Below are positions 1 through 12,735 of a DNA stretch of 64,000 bases, one piece after another. Each line of letters starts with the position of its first letter. Within the stretch, counting starts at the first letter, position 1. This DNA comes from Circinella umbellata (taxonomy: Eukaryota > Mucoromycota > Mucoromycetes > Mucorales > Lichtheimiaceae). The notes below the pieces were generated by a model. The model made no database searches and was not told the origin of the DNA. It saw only the letters and a program-made list of their open reading frames with translations. A program made the position numbers and the translations under genes. The stretch lies in assembly GCA_025093555.1 (NCBI GenBank), contig JAIWNF010000020.1:372001-436000 (forward strand). The letters run 5' to 3'.

Positions 1-792
1 CAAAAAGAGATGAAACATGCAGTTTATATTACTAAAGAAGGTCAGAAAAAGCATTCAAGATATTTTTATAATAAGTAAGAAAAACGTCATGAGCAAATAT
101 GATACCAAGTTTGCGAAGATTGAATCAAGTGAGCGGTAAGTTGTGATATTGTTTCAATTAAAGCAAAAAGCAGTGCAATGATGCATCTCAATGTTTAGAT
201 CTTTCTCGAGTTTCTATACAATTACCTACAATAGACCTAATCCAATCACCTATACGTAAGAGACATAAGGCATAACAGTATTTTTATTTCATTCTATTTT
301 GATGTCAACTGTTTTTTTTTCACATATCTGTTTAACAGTGCATTTTTTATACACTGAAAATAAAATAAACTGTTATTATTCTTGGCTGAACTGACACTAT
401 CTGTTACTTTTCCTTTTTTTAATCGGTATACTGCGCTATATATGGACTATTTAATACATACTCCTGTTTTTGTTGATGTTGTTACAGTATGCGGGATGTA
501 TATAGTATATGCCGGATGCATACGAATTCCATTGTGACCATTGGCATAGTATTTACTGTTGCTTACTTTTTAGTTACTTTTTAGTTACTTTTTAGTTCAA
601 ATTCTTTTTTACGTACATCATTATTAATTGCTGTATTGTTGTCTTGTAATCAGCTGGAGGAAGAGAAATCTTCATGGGAGACCTATCAGACCAGTTTATG
701 TACACAAAGCTATAAATTCATCACGCAGAGCGATAATATTTTTTTTTTCTTTCTTCTTTCTTATACATAAAAGGCACAGTTCTACTTATATT
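1..792. other. Left-edge region, possible exon fragment
   Basis: AT-rich DNA without a firm gene. A frame on the + strand is open from an ATG at about 18 to a good donor (GTAAGT) at about 132, and its last residues read KYDTKFAKIESSER. It could be an exon of a gene beginning outside the window, but no matching downstream exon was found. A TATA-like CTATAAAT at about 709-716 precedes the small gene at 793. Three tandem copies of a TTTTTAGTTAC-like unit lie near 567-600. Confidence 0.2.
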
Positions 793-1209
793 ATGTTAAG
801 CTTTCTTAACCCACGGCAACAACAATTGATTGATGGGAATTCATACAACATTTCATCACAATCAAGTAATAGCAATCCATTTGTAGCATTTTTAAAAAGA
901 TCCCATCTTTTAATACGAAAAACACCCATCAGTATATCATCAACAGTATCAACAATGTATTCTTCGTTATCCGACAATAGTATAGCAACAGAACAAAAGT
1001 ATCAACAGCCACAACGTTACTATGAGGGAGAGCCACGTCGTCGGATTACATTTTCTCGTGTCGTTATCGTTAATGATCCAGCCACTTTTTTAATTGTTTA
1101 AGAAGGCCACAACAGCTCAAATAACTTAGGTCGTAAACCAAGTAGACAAAGAATTAATGAATGGCTACGTCGGTCTACTCGTCGAACATATTTGACCACG
1201 GCTGTTTAA
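793..1209 (+). CDS. Small basic hypothetical protein, possible 45-nt intron
   Basis: I do not recognise a family. The ATG at 793 lies about 80 bp after a TATA-like box and opens a frame rich in Ser, Asn and Gln, then Arg. The frame meets a TAA at 1099-1101 but continues in the same frame with coding-like, Arg-rich sequence to TAA at 1207-1209. Removing a 45-nt GT-AG intron (1058-1102) joins exons 793-1057 and 1103-1209 into about 123 residues. Such an intron is very short, so the alternative is a 102-residue protein ending at 1101, or a disabled gene. The segment RRITF matches the RVxF consensus used to dock PP1; this is a motif match only. Confidence 0.4.
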
Positions 1210-4200
1210 ATTAAGGGATAATCGGATCTTTTTAATTACCTTTCTTCCCCACTCAATACCAAATGTATTAGGTTACCCAAACCAACTTTCCCTTATGATT
1301 ACTGTTATTACGTACTTTTAATATTTCTTCTACTTCTTCCTGTTTGTGGTGTTAAAAGTAGCATGCTTATATACTGCCTATATTGAATGCTGTGCATTCT
1401 ATACATATTCTATTTTTTTCTGTAACTTAAAACTCAAATAAGTACGTACCCTTGTATATTAACATTAATATTATTAAGCATAACTCATATTGATACGTAC
1501 TATATTTTTTTACTCTACTTATTCAAATCCGCATATCCACATTATTATTAAGACAGCTACAGAACCGAAAAATAAGTAGAATAGCGGCAAACCTGTAATA
1601 TTTATTTTCTTACGTATAAGAAAATCGGTCGTTGATGTATTTATAACCTAGCATTATTATTAAATCTTAAAAAGAAATGATTTGATATACTCCATAGACA
1701 TGTATATAGTAATGTATATGAGAGAACAAAATAGATTTTATTATATAAACCAATAAAAGTCACATATTACATGGACCTTACGTACTTGTCAAGATTTAAA
1801 AAAAAATCAATAAAAGGTGCAACTATGAGGTGACTTTATGAAATGCGAGTATTCGATATCGGCGGATTATAGAACATAATCACCCCTTTTTTTTATTTAC
1901 TCTACAATAATAATATTGGCGATAGCAACATCATCAGTATTGTCACATGTACAAAAACTAAATTTGCATGGATCTACGAAATATAACCCCCCCCCCACTT
2001 TCTGTTGTTCATTTGCTGAATAGATTTAATATTTATTACCTATCTGCTCCATGCTACTACGAGAAAATACGTTTTGTTCGTTAATTGGATAATATAAAAC
2101 GTTTTTGTTACAAAGCATTAAAAAGTACGTATTCATACGATGCAACGATTACTAGCGTATTTCAGATAAGAAAAAACAAAAAGGCAGCCTCCTATAGCTG
2201 CAAAATGTTTATTACACACAGCACACACACACATTAATTCAATCTAATATCGATGAAGATATGATTTTATGATTTTATGATTATTTACAATCAGAGACTA
2301 CTACTAGTATATATTACTATTCTATTATTTAATAAAAAATATTATTATAACTACCATTATCATATTGACCATAACACGACGTTAAATGTTGTTATACCAA
2401 ACCAATTACGTATGCATCTAATAAATTAAATATTTAGATACAGTATACAACAGTAAAATACTACCTTTTTCTTGAAAATTCTAAAGGTTCTTTACGTATC
2501 TTTTTTTTTCATACGTAAATCTGAGAAAGAAGTAATGCAATAAACGACGGGGTGAAAGCGAAATATAATATTGTAAAACATTATCCGAATTGGCATGGGT
2601 GTGTTTAGATAATCATATGGCTAGCAGCCATAAAAAAATAATCAGTGCGATTCTTTATAGCCCACAAACTCTAGTAATGGCACTGTTTTTTTAGCATAAT
2701 CTTCGGAACAGTAAATACAACAACATGCAAGTTATGATAGTTAACAGCAAGATAATGTATCTCTTATAGTAGACTAATACATAATGAAAGAATATCCCAG
2801 GTAAATATGGTTTTGATAAGCTTGAATATTTTTTTTAAACGACAGCTACTACTACCTTCTCATCGTATTCTACTCCTTTATTTATTAATTTGAATCAAAA
2901 AGTAGTGTCCATTCACTTTGTTTTCTATTAGAATCTTTTTTATAAAAAGTCGTCGAAAATCAGTTATATCTCAAGCATACGTAAAGAATAGTAAATAATG
3001 TGCTATAACAACTATAAAAATATTTTTCACTGTTTCCATCGTGTTTCTTGCTCGTGAGTGTATTGTAACATCATTTTTGTTATGATTCTATTTTAGGATA
3101 TTAGAACCAATAAACTGCTGAATGATAAATGCTGAAAATTCATTGATAGTAACAATCCTAGTAGTGTATTGGTTACAATCTACCTATCGTTATTGTCTAC
3201 AGTATCTATGTAGAAGAAGTACGTATTAAATTCTGCTAGCTCCTATAGATAGTTTTTGTTCATCAACTTTTTGAATCTAGCCAGTAATGGTAGATCCCAA
3301 AAGTATACATCAATACAGTAGATCGAATTTTCTTTTTGTACACGCTCTTGGCTGCGCATACGTAACATTTAAATCATGTAAGCATTATTACCAAGTAAAG
3401 TTTTCAAAATCTGTCGGTACACAACAAGACATATTTGAACATTGGTGATATATCTGCATAGGCCTTTTTTTATAAATACCGCACAACGAATGGGATTGCA
3501 ATTCTATCGTCAATTAGCTGTTGATCTGTAAGGAAAAAAGCAGCAGGTGGATTTTTTTTCTAATTACAAGTAGTATTTAGTATATGCGTGGGAATCGTAA
3601 TATTAATAAAAGAACCAAATGCGCTATGCTTGGTGGTTTACCAAAAAGTTATAGCTACGTACGTACATATTATATATTGTTTTATTGTGTGAGTACCAGT
3701 GCAGCATTTCTAATAATTATTAAACTAAAGTCATGTGTAGTATGCTTGATCTTCTATTCCTACTTACTACTTGATCCAATAAAAATATAAGAAGTACAAT
3801 ATATGAGAGTATGGGATTAACCTTTAAAGCGATTTATATTGATTGAAAAATTTGAACTGCCTTCAGCTCACAGTTCCCAGCTCACAATTATCAGGAAGCG
3901 ATTAAAAATGCAGGAGTGATCCGGATGAAATATTTCTAGATCAAGTATTTTGAGCAACAGACTGGAAGTATGTTATCCATAGTAGTTTATATTTTTTTCT
4001 GTTAAGTTTTTTGCTGTTGACCTGTTAATCCTGCCCAATTCGCTCGCTACTACCCTCAAAGAGAAGTTCGTAAAAACTAATTAATCTCAACACCGTGAAG
4101 CAAATTAGAAAAATACAGTACTATTTAAGTTTTGGAAATACAGGAAAGCTCTTAACTTGTAAATAGTTTTGGTTGTAACACCTTGTGCTCTATTTGGCTC

Positions 4201-5589
4201 AATATCATCCGAAAAATTACATGTATGCATTTAGAGCTATGCACTAGTACAAGAATATGAAATACTCACGGAACGGAAGTTGACAAGGAGGAGTAAGTCA
4301 GTATAAAGCGACATGCTGGTAAGCTACAATATAAAAATATTAAATACATGGATAAAATGATTTTTCATTTATTGGTGTATGTAAGAACGCTTGAAACAAC
4401 CCGATATGAAGTTACCATATGATATATCTTTTATTTGATATCTAATCGAGATTTCCATACGGTACTGAAATGTTATAAAAACATGATGCCCTACTTTTCT
4501 TTTTCAGCTGTTATTTTTTCATTTAACTCTCTAACTTGAAAAATTGAGTTTGAGACATAATTCTTTTAATCGGCAATTCTTCAAGACTATTTTTTGCCCC
4601 TAAGATCTTGAAAATGTGAAAGGGGCCATTGTAGACCATAAAATGGGATCATATGGATATGTTATAAATAAAAAAAAATATAATGGTTGCATAAAACACC
4701 ACCCCTATAGATTTATAGATTAAACTAGCATTTATTTTTTGTACCCAGCAATAGATAGTACGTCCATTGCTTAAACTACAATTATATTTTTAGTACCTCC
4801 TTTTGGCCGATAATATCATACTGCCAAGGAAGCTTTTCCACTTTTTCCTAATAATATTATATTTTTTCCTGGTAGAGAAAAGGTCGTTGCTTTCTTTTAT
4901 TATAAAATGTTACGTAGCTTTGCAAAAACCTTTTTTTGTTTTAATGACGCAAAGCTATTATTTGATTAAGTAATAAATAAGGTATCTGCCTATGAATTGA
5001 TACGTACTATAGCAATAATAATAAAAACCAGCCCAAAGAAGTAAAAAATGCATTATACTTAATTAAAAAAAAACTAACTGAATCCAGCTTATTGTGTATA
5101 AGTACAGTATATAATTATTTTACGTAGCTTGTCTAGAAATCTTCACTAGATTAGAATAACAAGTGGTGCTGTACTGTAACTTATGTTAAAATCTTTGCTT
5201 ACTATTTCGCAAACAGTATTTCATAATAGGAAAAAAAAAAGAAATCGCAAAATATACGTATATTCTGGTACGTACTGCTTTCTGCACCTGTTGACTTCTT
5301 GTTATTAAGGAGTACAAAGTAGTCGGTAGATATACCTTATATGTGTAGCCATGTTATAATAGTTTGATGTCGTATCACTATAACATAACTTAAGTATTTT
5401 AGGTTACTATTACTACATATAGAAAATGCATTCCGAAAAAAAAACGTTTATGTATGTGACTTTTTTTTATTTTATTTTACAATATGTAAATGTTGTATGT
5501 TACATAGCAATTATTTTATGGTACAAAATTGAATGAACTAATAGAAAAAAAGGGTAAGGTATAATATGTATAATACAAATTTATAGTCA
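1210..5589. other. Gene-poor AT-rich intergenic region
   Basis: No convincing gene on either strand. Short open frames such as 3584-3790 have no recognisable features. The stretch is dense in the palindrome TACGTA (for example 1309, 1443, 1494, 1611, 1779, 2126, 2407, 2493, 2512, 2978, 3230, 3359), in homopolymer A and T runs, and has one run of nine C near 1987. The 3' end of the OPT transporter transcript lies just below 5590. Confidence 0.7.
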
Positions 5590-7977
5590 CTAAGGACAAT
5601 TTTCTGTGAGTTGTTCTATACAGGTTACAGCAATAACGTTACCTTCGACCTTGGCAAGTTGAAAAACAGCTTTGATAATGGCAGAAACACCTTGACCAGC
5701 AATCATGCCACCAGCAGCACTGTATAAATACATATAGTACAGCTCTGGTTTGACACGTTTCCAAACCTTACCAAATACCCAACCAGTAAACATAGCTACT
5801 GGTACATCAGGAGTACTGTTAACCATAGCGAGTCCGGCAACACTTAACGAAGGAAAATATTTGTGATATTTTTGGGGTAAAAAGAAATGACGGAGCACAG
5901 GGCCAGTGATACCGATAACAGCAAAGACGCACGTAACGATAACACAGTCTGTTGATAATGACGCGCCACCAGTAAGCAACTTTGTCACACTCATCCATGC
6001 CCAGACACCGCTCAATCCAAATTCGCAAGGCATATTAACATCTAGAGCAGTAATGCATGGATATGCGTCAGTAAAAAGAATGAAAAGAGCTACTGCGATA
6101 CCAACAGCCACAACAGAGGCCACCAATTGAGTAATAAATTGGGAACGAGGAGAGGCACCAACAAGTTGACCTGTCTTAAGATCCCCCACCATATCAACAG
6201 ACTGAGCAGCAGCAGAAGCAGTAATATTACCTGCCATCAAATTATTCATTTGGATCTGTTCAAGGCTGGGTCCTGGCATGCCAGCAAAAATTAACTGCGA
6301 CATTTTGGCCACGCTGCCTGTTGGGTTTATATCTGTCTCACCAGAAGCTTGGATGCCGACAAACGCCATCATAAAAGCTAAAATGACGGAAACAATAGTC
6401 TGGTAGACGGGCATTCCAAAATAGACACCCATTATAGCACAAGTAAAAATGACAGAAAGGGTAAGGCCAACCATCCACCACCATGCAGGAACAAGTTCTT
6501 GAAGTCCATAAGATTCATCCTTGTGAGTAGTAGGTCGTCGTACAGAGTAGCTAGTATGTTTACCAGTCACCATACAGTAAATATGATTGAATGCTCGCTT
6601 GGTAACATATATCATTTCTAGAACACCGCCCTTGATACCACGATATAATGTATCGTAACGAACAAATAGTTCCGCGAAGGCAGCCAACACTAGCATGGCA
6701 ATTCCTGGCCACAAAAAGAAGGACCGAGTTGTATCACCCTGATCAACAAATCCATATGCTTTCACAAAATAGCCGCTTGAAACTAAGCATGGACCAATTA
6801 TACCATAGACAATAATAGTCGTCACTAAGAACGGTATAACAACAGCGCCAGGCGTCATGAGGCCAGCACCGAAGAAAGGGAAATCAAATTTAAAGTGCCA
6901 TCCCCAAGTAGCGTCAGCACCCATCAAATTTCCGTAACTTGCCGCGTATCCGATCCAATACAAAATGTGTACTAAAATAAAATAAAATAAAAGAATTGAT
7001 AAATTAAAAAGATTTGTAGTGTATAAAAAAAAGAAATAAGACACGTGCGTGAAGGATTTTTTTTTCTTTTTGACATATATAAAATTTACTACTTCTGGAA
7101 TATGTTTATACTTACAAGTATCAAAGAATGGTACAAAGAAGCTTATAATACCCCAAATGAATGTGAAACAGAACCAAAATGCCATCCATTTCGCTTTTTT
7201 CATACCATCTTCTTGACCAGTTTTAGAATCGTGAAGGGCAATAATTGTTGTGGCTGCTGCACGCGGAGTAGGAAACGTTAAATCTTGCTTGACAACAAAA
7301 TGCCGTCGAAGTGGAATAGCGAAAAATAAACCATAATAAGCTGCTGAAATAGTGAATAAAGTCAATGCAACTATATCTTCTCTAGGTGTAGTCATCAGGC
7401 CAAGTTTATATAATGCAGGAATAGATGAGATGAACCCGCTGAACAAACCACCTGATGTAGTTGCTGCGGTCTGTGCGGTAACATTTTCCTTTGGCCCAAA
7501 ATATCCACCACCCCACGCAAGTGGAATCCGGTCAGAGAGCGGTTTGATAATGGCAAATGAAAATATAGCACCGAAAATACCAGCACCAAATGTAAACCCA
7601 ACCTTTAAACCAAGATAAAAGTTTGATGCAGCTATTTTTAAAAAGTTTTATTTGTTTTAGAAGAAAATTAAAAATTCAGGGACCAATCGCGCTGTGTAAC
7701 AATTAGGGTGATAACTATTAAAAGTCCAAATATATAGACAACAGGAATAAAAATTGATAATAAGCTTACCAACGAAACAACCGAGAAAAGAGCCTATAAT
7801 AGCTGCACGCCATGTAAACTGGTATTCTTCTGGCCCTTCAACACCACTAGTGCTGGTATTCGTAGTATCTTTATTTTCTTTGTCGATATCATCAAGATTG
7901 TTGAGTTCTAGTTCAAACCGTCGTTCTGCAGTTGTTTGTAATTTGTTCTTTGCTGGGGTATTAGACGTCCGTTTCAT
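5590..7977 (-). CDS. OPT-family oligopeptide/metal-chelate transporter
   Basis: A proton-coupled membrane transporter of the OPT superfamily, which imports small peptides or metal-siderophore/nicotianamine-type complexes; the substrate cannot be told from sequence. Exons 7770-7977, 7116-7631 and 5590-6971 join in phase to give 701 residues, normal for the family. The N-terminus is hydrophilic (about 50 residues, KENKDTT, EGPEEY) and is followed by FTWRAAIIGSFLGCFVG, the usual start of membrane segment 1. Typical features include GAGIFGAIFSFAIIKPLSDR, SGGLFSGFISSIPALYKLG, DINPTGSVAKMSQLIFAG (membrane loop) and PTPRAAATT. Many hydrophobic segments follow to the C-terminus. Donors are GTAAGC and GTAAGT. 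The layout (no long acidic N-terminus, NPTGS) is closer to the YSL-like OPT branch than to the yeast Opt1 peptide branch. The gene is divergent from the DHHC gene across 1.8 kb. Confidence 0.93.
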
Positions 7978-9785
7978 TCTGGTATCAAGAAACGAAAACT
8001 ACAGCAAAAAAAAAATGAAGAGTAGGGGGGAGTGTATGTTTGTAATGAAGAATAATGAAACAAGAGAAAGAAGAGTCGTTTTATCACCAGAGTTCCCATC
8101 ATCTTTATAAGTTTATCTTTTCCAACACACTGATATAAACTTTACTGAAAAAAAAAGTCCTATCATTTAGGGTCGGACAGTGACTCCGATGACGGTGCAC
8201 TCCTGCTTTTCACCCTTCAAATAGCTTGAGCGACAATTTTCTTTATAATAATTATCATTGCGTGCAGCTAACATTATCAACAAACAAACAAAAGAGAAAA
8301 ATATAATGCAATTTCTCTTTTAACCATATGGCATATTATACCATTTTAGTAAATTGTTAGCTTATATTTTTTAGGATTGAAACATAAAGCTTCTACATTA
8401 CTTTCAACAAATTTTCTCGAAAATTTCTGACGAAGCAAATTTTGGGGAAGGTGAAAAAGCTTCGTTGGTTTAAAACAGTAACACCAGATGATCTGGAGTT
8501 TTTTTTTTTTTTTTTTTGAATTTTCTTCTTCCTGATTCTCTGGGAGATTTAAAATAAGGAAGAAGTATTTGAAAGAACAAATCACAATAGGTCGTCTTTC
8601 TTTATACGGAAATTGGTAATATATCTCCTCCCTTTTGCATCAAATATTTTATAATGAGTAATTAAGCGTTTTTTCTAAATAAACTTTAAAAACATCAACA
8701 AACTCCAGAAATAGTTTCGTTGTGGTTCAAATACAGAGAGAAAGAGAAAGAGATCTTTTCGCTACCCATTCAAATGATCACCAATTATGCAGTCAGTACC
8801 GGTTTACTGTGTGACCTTTGTGATCAGGGCTATATTTTTTAGTATAATCCGCATTATTTTTTAGAGTCCAATACGTCACATGTGATGCCATATTGTGTGA
8901 TAATATAAAAAGGAGAATATTTACTTTATTTTATATTTTTACTTTAAAAAATTACATATTTATTATATAAACTCATAATTATAATTACAATACACCTTTT
9001 TTTATAATTTTACCACGAGAACCGGGACAATTCTTATAATAAAGCTCTTGTTTTACTATGTACAATCTAGAATAAAGACTAAAACACAATGATTTTGTAT
9101 TATGTACGTAGGTTCCTGAAAATCAAAATAATTATTTCGTCGTTATGATGCTTAAGTACGTAACTATAGAATAAAGGAATGTTGCCTGGTAATAATATAT
9201 TTGTCTTGTCCCGGAAACAATCTTATTCTGGTATTGTGATTTAATAGATTGACAAAGTGGTAATGCAGTTGTGTACATTTTTTTAATCAGAAACAAAAAA
9301 AGGTAATTATATACATAAGGTAGGGCTATGTGTAAGAGACTGAGACTGAGGAAGAGAAGGATATACAGAAAACTGTGATATTTTTTAATCTGTTATTATT
9401 AACTCCTTGTTAAGTGTAACACTAAGTTTTCATTTTTGTAAACTGTACATTATTATTATTAATAATTATTATATCGTATCCGTTTATGTTGCATTTTACA
9501 ACTTGGTTCTCTTTTTTTCCACTCCCTCAAAGAAATAACGATCTCCTCCTTTCCCATTATTTTTTTTTATCTTTCATCTTGTTTTTTTTTCTTCATCAAA
9601 CCAAGCCAATGTCATCACCAAAAGTTCAGTAATATAAAACAGATAAAAATAACTACTTTACGAAAAAAGAAAAGAGCAAAAAGATCTTCAACAAAGGCAG
9701 CTTCAAAGTGCAACTCGAATAAAGTAGAAACATACCTTTCTTTTTACATACGAAAATATACATATATCCTTCATTCTATATATAC
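7978..9785. other. Divergent intergenic region, OPT / DHHC genes
   Basis: 1.8 kb of AT-rich promoter-like DNA with no gene I can support. A minus frame at 8346-8585 has a Lys run and no family likeness. A TGACTC core lies at 8181-8186, about 205 bp before the OPT start; this could be a weak bZIP site. Long T runs precede the DHHC start at 9786. Confidence 0.6.
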
Positions 9786-12116
9786 ATGATTCTACGAATA
9801 CCCTTTACACGTTCAGCATACAATGAAAATAAAAATCCACCATGGGAACAAAATGAATGGTCTCGATCGCATGGATATGAATTGCCATTGGATAGTTATC
9901 TGTTACTTCAATGGATCGCAGGTGTAATTGTCGACGTCGGGTTCTTCGGATTCATGTATTATTTTATCAATGACGAACCTATTTCTGACGTTACCAATAC
10001 TTTGGTCAAAGCTTGGAATCCTGAACAAGATTCCACTCAAATTATTGATTGGCCACGGGCAACCTGGAGTTGGCAAATATCCTTTTTGAATTGAATAATG
10101 ATATGAAACAGCTATTGTGTTATATAGATATATATGGGGTTGGGGAAAGATACCTGGGAAATTTTATTTATAATCCTTAACTTGATGCATGTGTTTCATC
10201 ACTATACGTCATGGTAATATTTAGTATAGGTGTCAAAGTACTTAGTATCGTCACATCATTTATACCTACCGAGGAACCCATTGTTACCACACAGCGTCAT
10301 GAAGTTCCTCGAAGTAAAACTTATGTTCGTAGATATGGGATCGCAGTAGTTGATTCATCATCAGGTGTTTGTGGTATTTGCCGTATTAAAGTGTAAGGAG
10401 AATTGTTTTCTCTTTTTTCTTTTTTTGTATTAAGGAGTTATTTATTTATATTGAATAATAACAGCATAAAGTGTAACCAATGGTCCTAACTCCTTATTTT
10501 CATTTTACTATTAATATATTAGTCCACGATCGACGCGACATTGCAAATTGTGCAACAAGTGTATTGCAGGAATGGATCATCATTGTCGCTGGCTCAATTG
10601 TTGTATTGGACAACGTAACTACAGGTAAAAAACTAAAAAAAAAAAATAGAATTAAAAATGTTAGAACAAACAACTCACATTAATTATGGTTTCAATATAA
10701 ATTTAGAATGTTTATGATATTAATCATTTACACATTTGTTGCATTGGTTTGGTATTCAAGCGTGGCTCTATATACTTTATGGTCAAGTGCTTATCAAACC
10801 AATAGATTTGCTGGACAAGGTGAGAAAGAAAGGAAAAAGACATGCAAAAAAAAGAGAGAATAGAAGAGTGATTATGTGTTTAAAGTGTGCAGTGCTTGTA
10901 TTACCTATGTGTGTATTTTTGCTTATAACGGGCCTTTTTTTATCATTTAGCGTGGGAGTTACTTCATTCAAATTATGCTTTGAAAGCTGAATCCGAGGAA
11001 GCTAATGCAAGTATTAGTCGCTCATATTATTTGAGTATAGCTATTGCAGTAGCATTGGCCATATTATCTTCGATAGGTACAATCGCAATGTTACGTTTAT
11101 TATGTTTTCATATTCGATTAGGTAAGAATAATGATAATTATAAGGGAATTTATTCGGACGTTATATTACGGGAATAAAAAAGAAACGCTTGATTACAACC
11201 TTGACTGAAAACAAAAAAAATATCTCTATCTACCATTGCACGGGAAAAATAAGCTTGCATGAATACAACTACAGTAGAGTATATCAACCGAACGAGCCAT
11301 TATCGCTCCTTGTACGACGATACAGATGACGAGGAGGACTATTCTGATGATTACTATGACGAATTTTCTGGACCTGATTCGGAATTAGAGTATGAAATTG
11401 ATGATGAGGACGATGACAACGATATGTGGAATCCATTACCCACTACATCAACGACGACAGCAGCATCAGCAGCTACCAACAAAACTGCAGCAATGTTAAT
11501 TTCAACAGGAGGGGGACAATATATTGTACGAAGTTTACGATTATTAAGGAAAGTAGGACGACCATGGCGTCGATTAGTTCGACGATATTTACCGGGATAT
11601 AATCGCTATCATCAACTTCATAAACGACGAGGACGAAGGCATCACGATAGTAATTCATTTCAGCGTATGAACCTATTGTGGCGTGGATTATCATTTGCAT
11701 TATGCCGAGATATTTCAACAACAACAAAACGTAAAAGATCAAGGAGGAGTCGCCCATTAACGACCTCGATACGGCATCGTGACATGCACATGGAGGAGTT
11801 ATTAGCTACTCAGACGATTCGGCCTACACTGACATTGGATTCCGACGAAGATGGAGGTCCTAATTATGATGATGATATGGGCTTGGATATGTCAATATTA
11901 GATGAAAAAATATCTTCATCCCCACCACCATCATCATCATCATCATCATCGCCACCGATGAATAAACGACATAATAAAAGCAATAAAGCAGCACGGATAT
12001 TGGATATTACGGATGAGGAGGCCGTTCGCTATCAACAATCCCACCAAGATCAGCGGATACAACAGCAGCAGGGAGAGGAGGAGGAACATATGGAAAAGGC
12101 AGATGATGTTGTTTAA
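9786..12116 (+). CDS. DHHC palmitoyltransferase (ZDHHC1/11-like)
   Basis: A membrane S-acyltransferase that attaches palmitate to cysteines of target proteins. The catalytic zinc-binding block is spread over exons ending at 10392 (CGICRIK) and 10523-10624 (RHCKLCNKC, then [17 protein letters not shown]). Membrane segments 3 and 4 are encoded at 10707-10819 and 10951-11121. The last exon, 11254-12116, begins with the TTxE motif (NTTTVEYI), confirming the family. The long cytosolic tail is very acidic, then Arg-rich, then contains a Ser/Pro run near 11920-11960 and a Glu-rich end. The first exon from 9786 carries segment 1 ([18 protein letters not shown]). The join between it and the exon carrying segment 2 is unresolved: a plausible acceptor is TTTAG ending near 10223. 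All later joins keep frame. Confidence 0.88.
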
Positions 12117-12735
12117 TAATAATACTCTATAATAATACTTAATAATAATGATAATAGTTTAGTAATAATGATAATGATAATAACAGTAGAAATTAATAAA
12201 AATATAAAAGAGATAGGCATTTTTGTGGAGAGGTCATCCTCATTCATCATTATTTCATCGTTACATACACCAGCGTCTTTTTCGCCAAATGCTGATAATT
12301 TATGTAAAACTACTCCATTTGACAAAAAAAAAGCGCGTACACATGTTACGTATAATCATAATAAGAATATGTGAAATCCAGATGATCAACATTTTTCTCT
12401 TCTCCCAGCGTTATATCAACAGCGTGAAAATATTATCGGTCTTGCTCTTTGTTTAAATTATATATTGCAGATAACCCTTTGTTACAACATTTCTGTAACA
12501 CATCAAAATAAACTGTTTGTGCCTTGTGTATTGTGTTCCAGATGGGATATTTATTTTTATTTATCGGATATCTAAACAACACCTCTACTTTCCCTTTCTC
12601 TTCCACCTTTTTATTCTCGTCTTTTTTTTTACTCCTGTTTCTCTACTTGCCATTTTTTTCTTTGCTGCCGCCAAAAAAAACACATAAATATATATACTCT
12701 ATTATTATAACTCGTCCTATTTTTTTTTACCTGAT
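12117..12735. other. Intergenic region, DHHC 3' end to arrestin start
   Basis: Contains the tail of the DHHC transcript (repeated AATAATAAT after the stop) and the pyrimidine-rich promoter of the arrestin-like gene (long C/T tract about 12580-12660, TATATA near 12690). No gene seen. Confidence 0.6.

Noticed and set aside
5906..6130. Plus-strand frame inside the OPT gene
   Set aside because: It is a shadow of the conserved OPT exon on the other strand; the same holds for 7045-7281, 7352-7618, 22552-22875, 40625-41221 and other overlapping frames.
8346..8585. 79-codon minus-strand frame with a Lys run
   Set aside because: It lies in the promoter region of the OPT gene, depends on a poly-A/T run and has no family likeness.
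10051..10083. Walker-A-like reading GHGQPGVGK in a second frame of the DHHC first exon
   Set aside because: It lacks the Ser/Thr after the Lys, lies in a frame that stops at once, and overlaps the frame carrying membrane segment 1.
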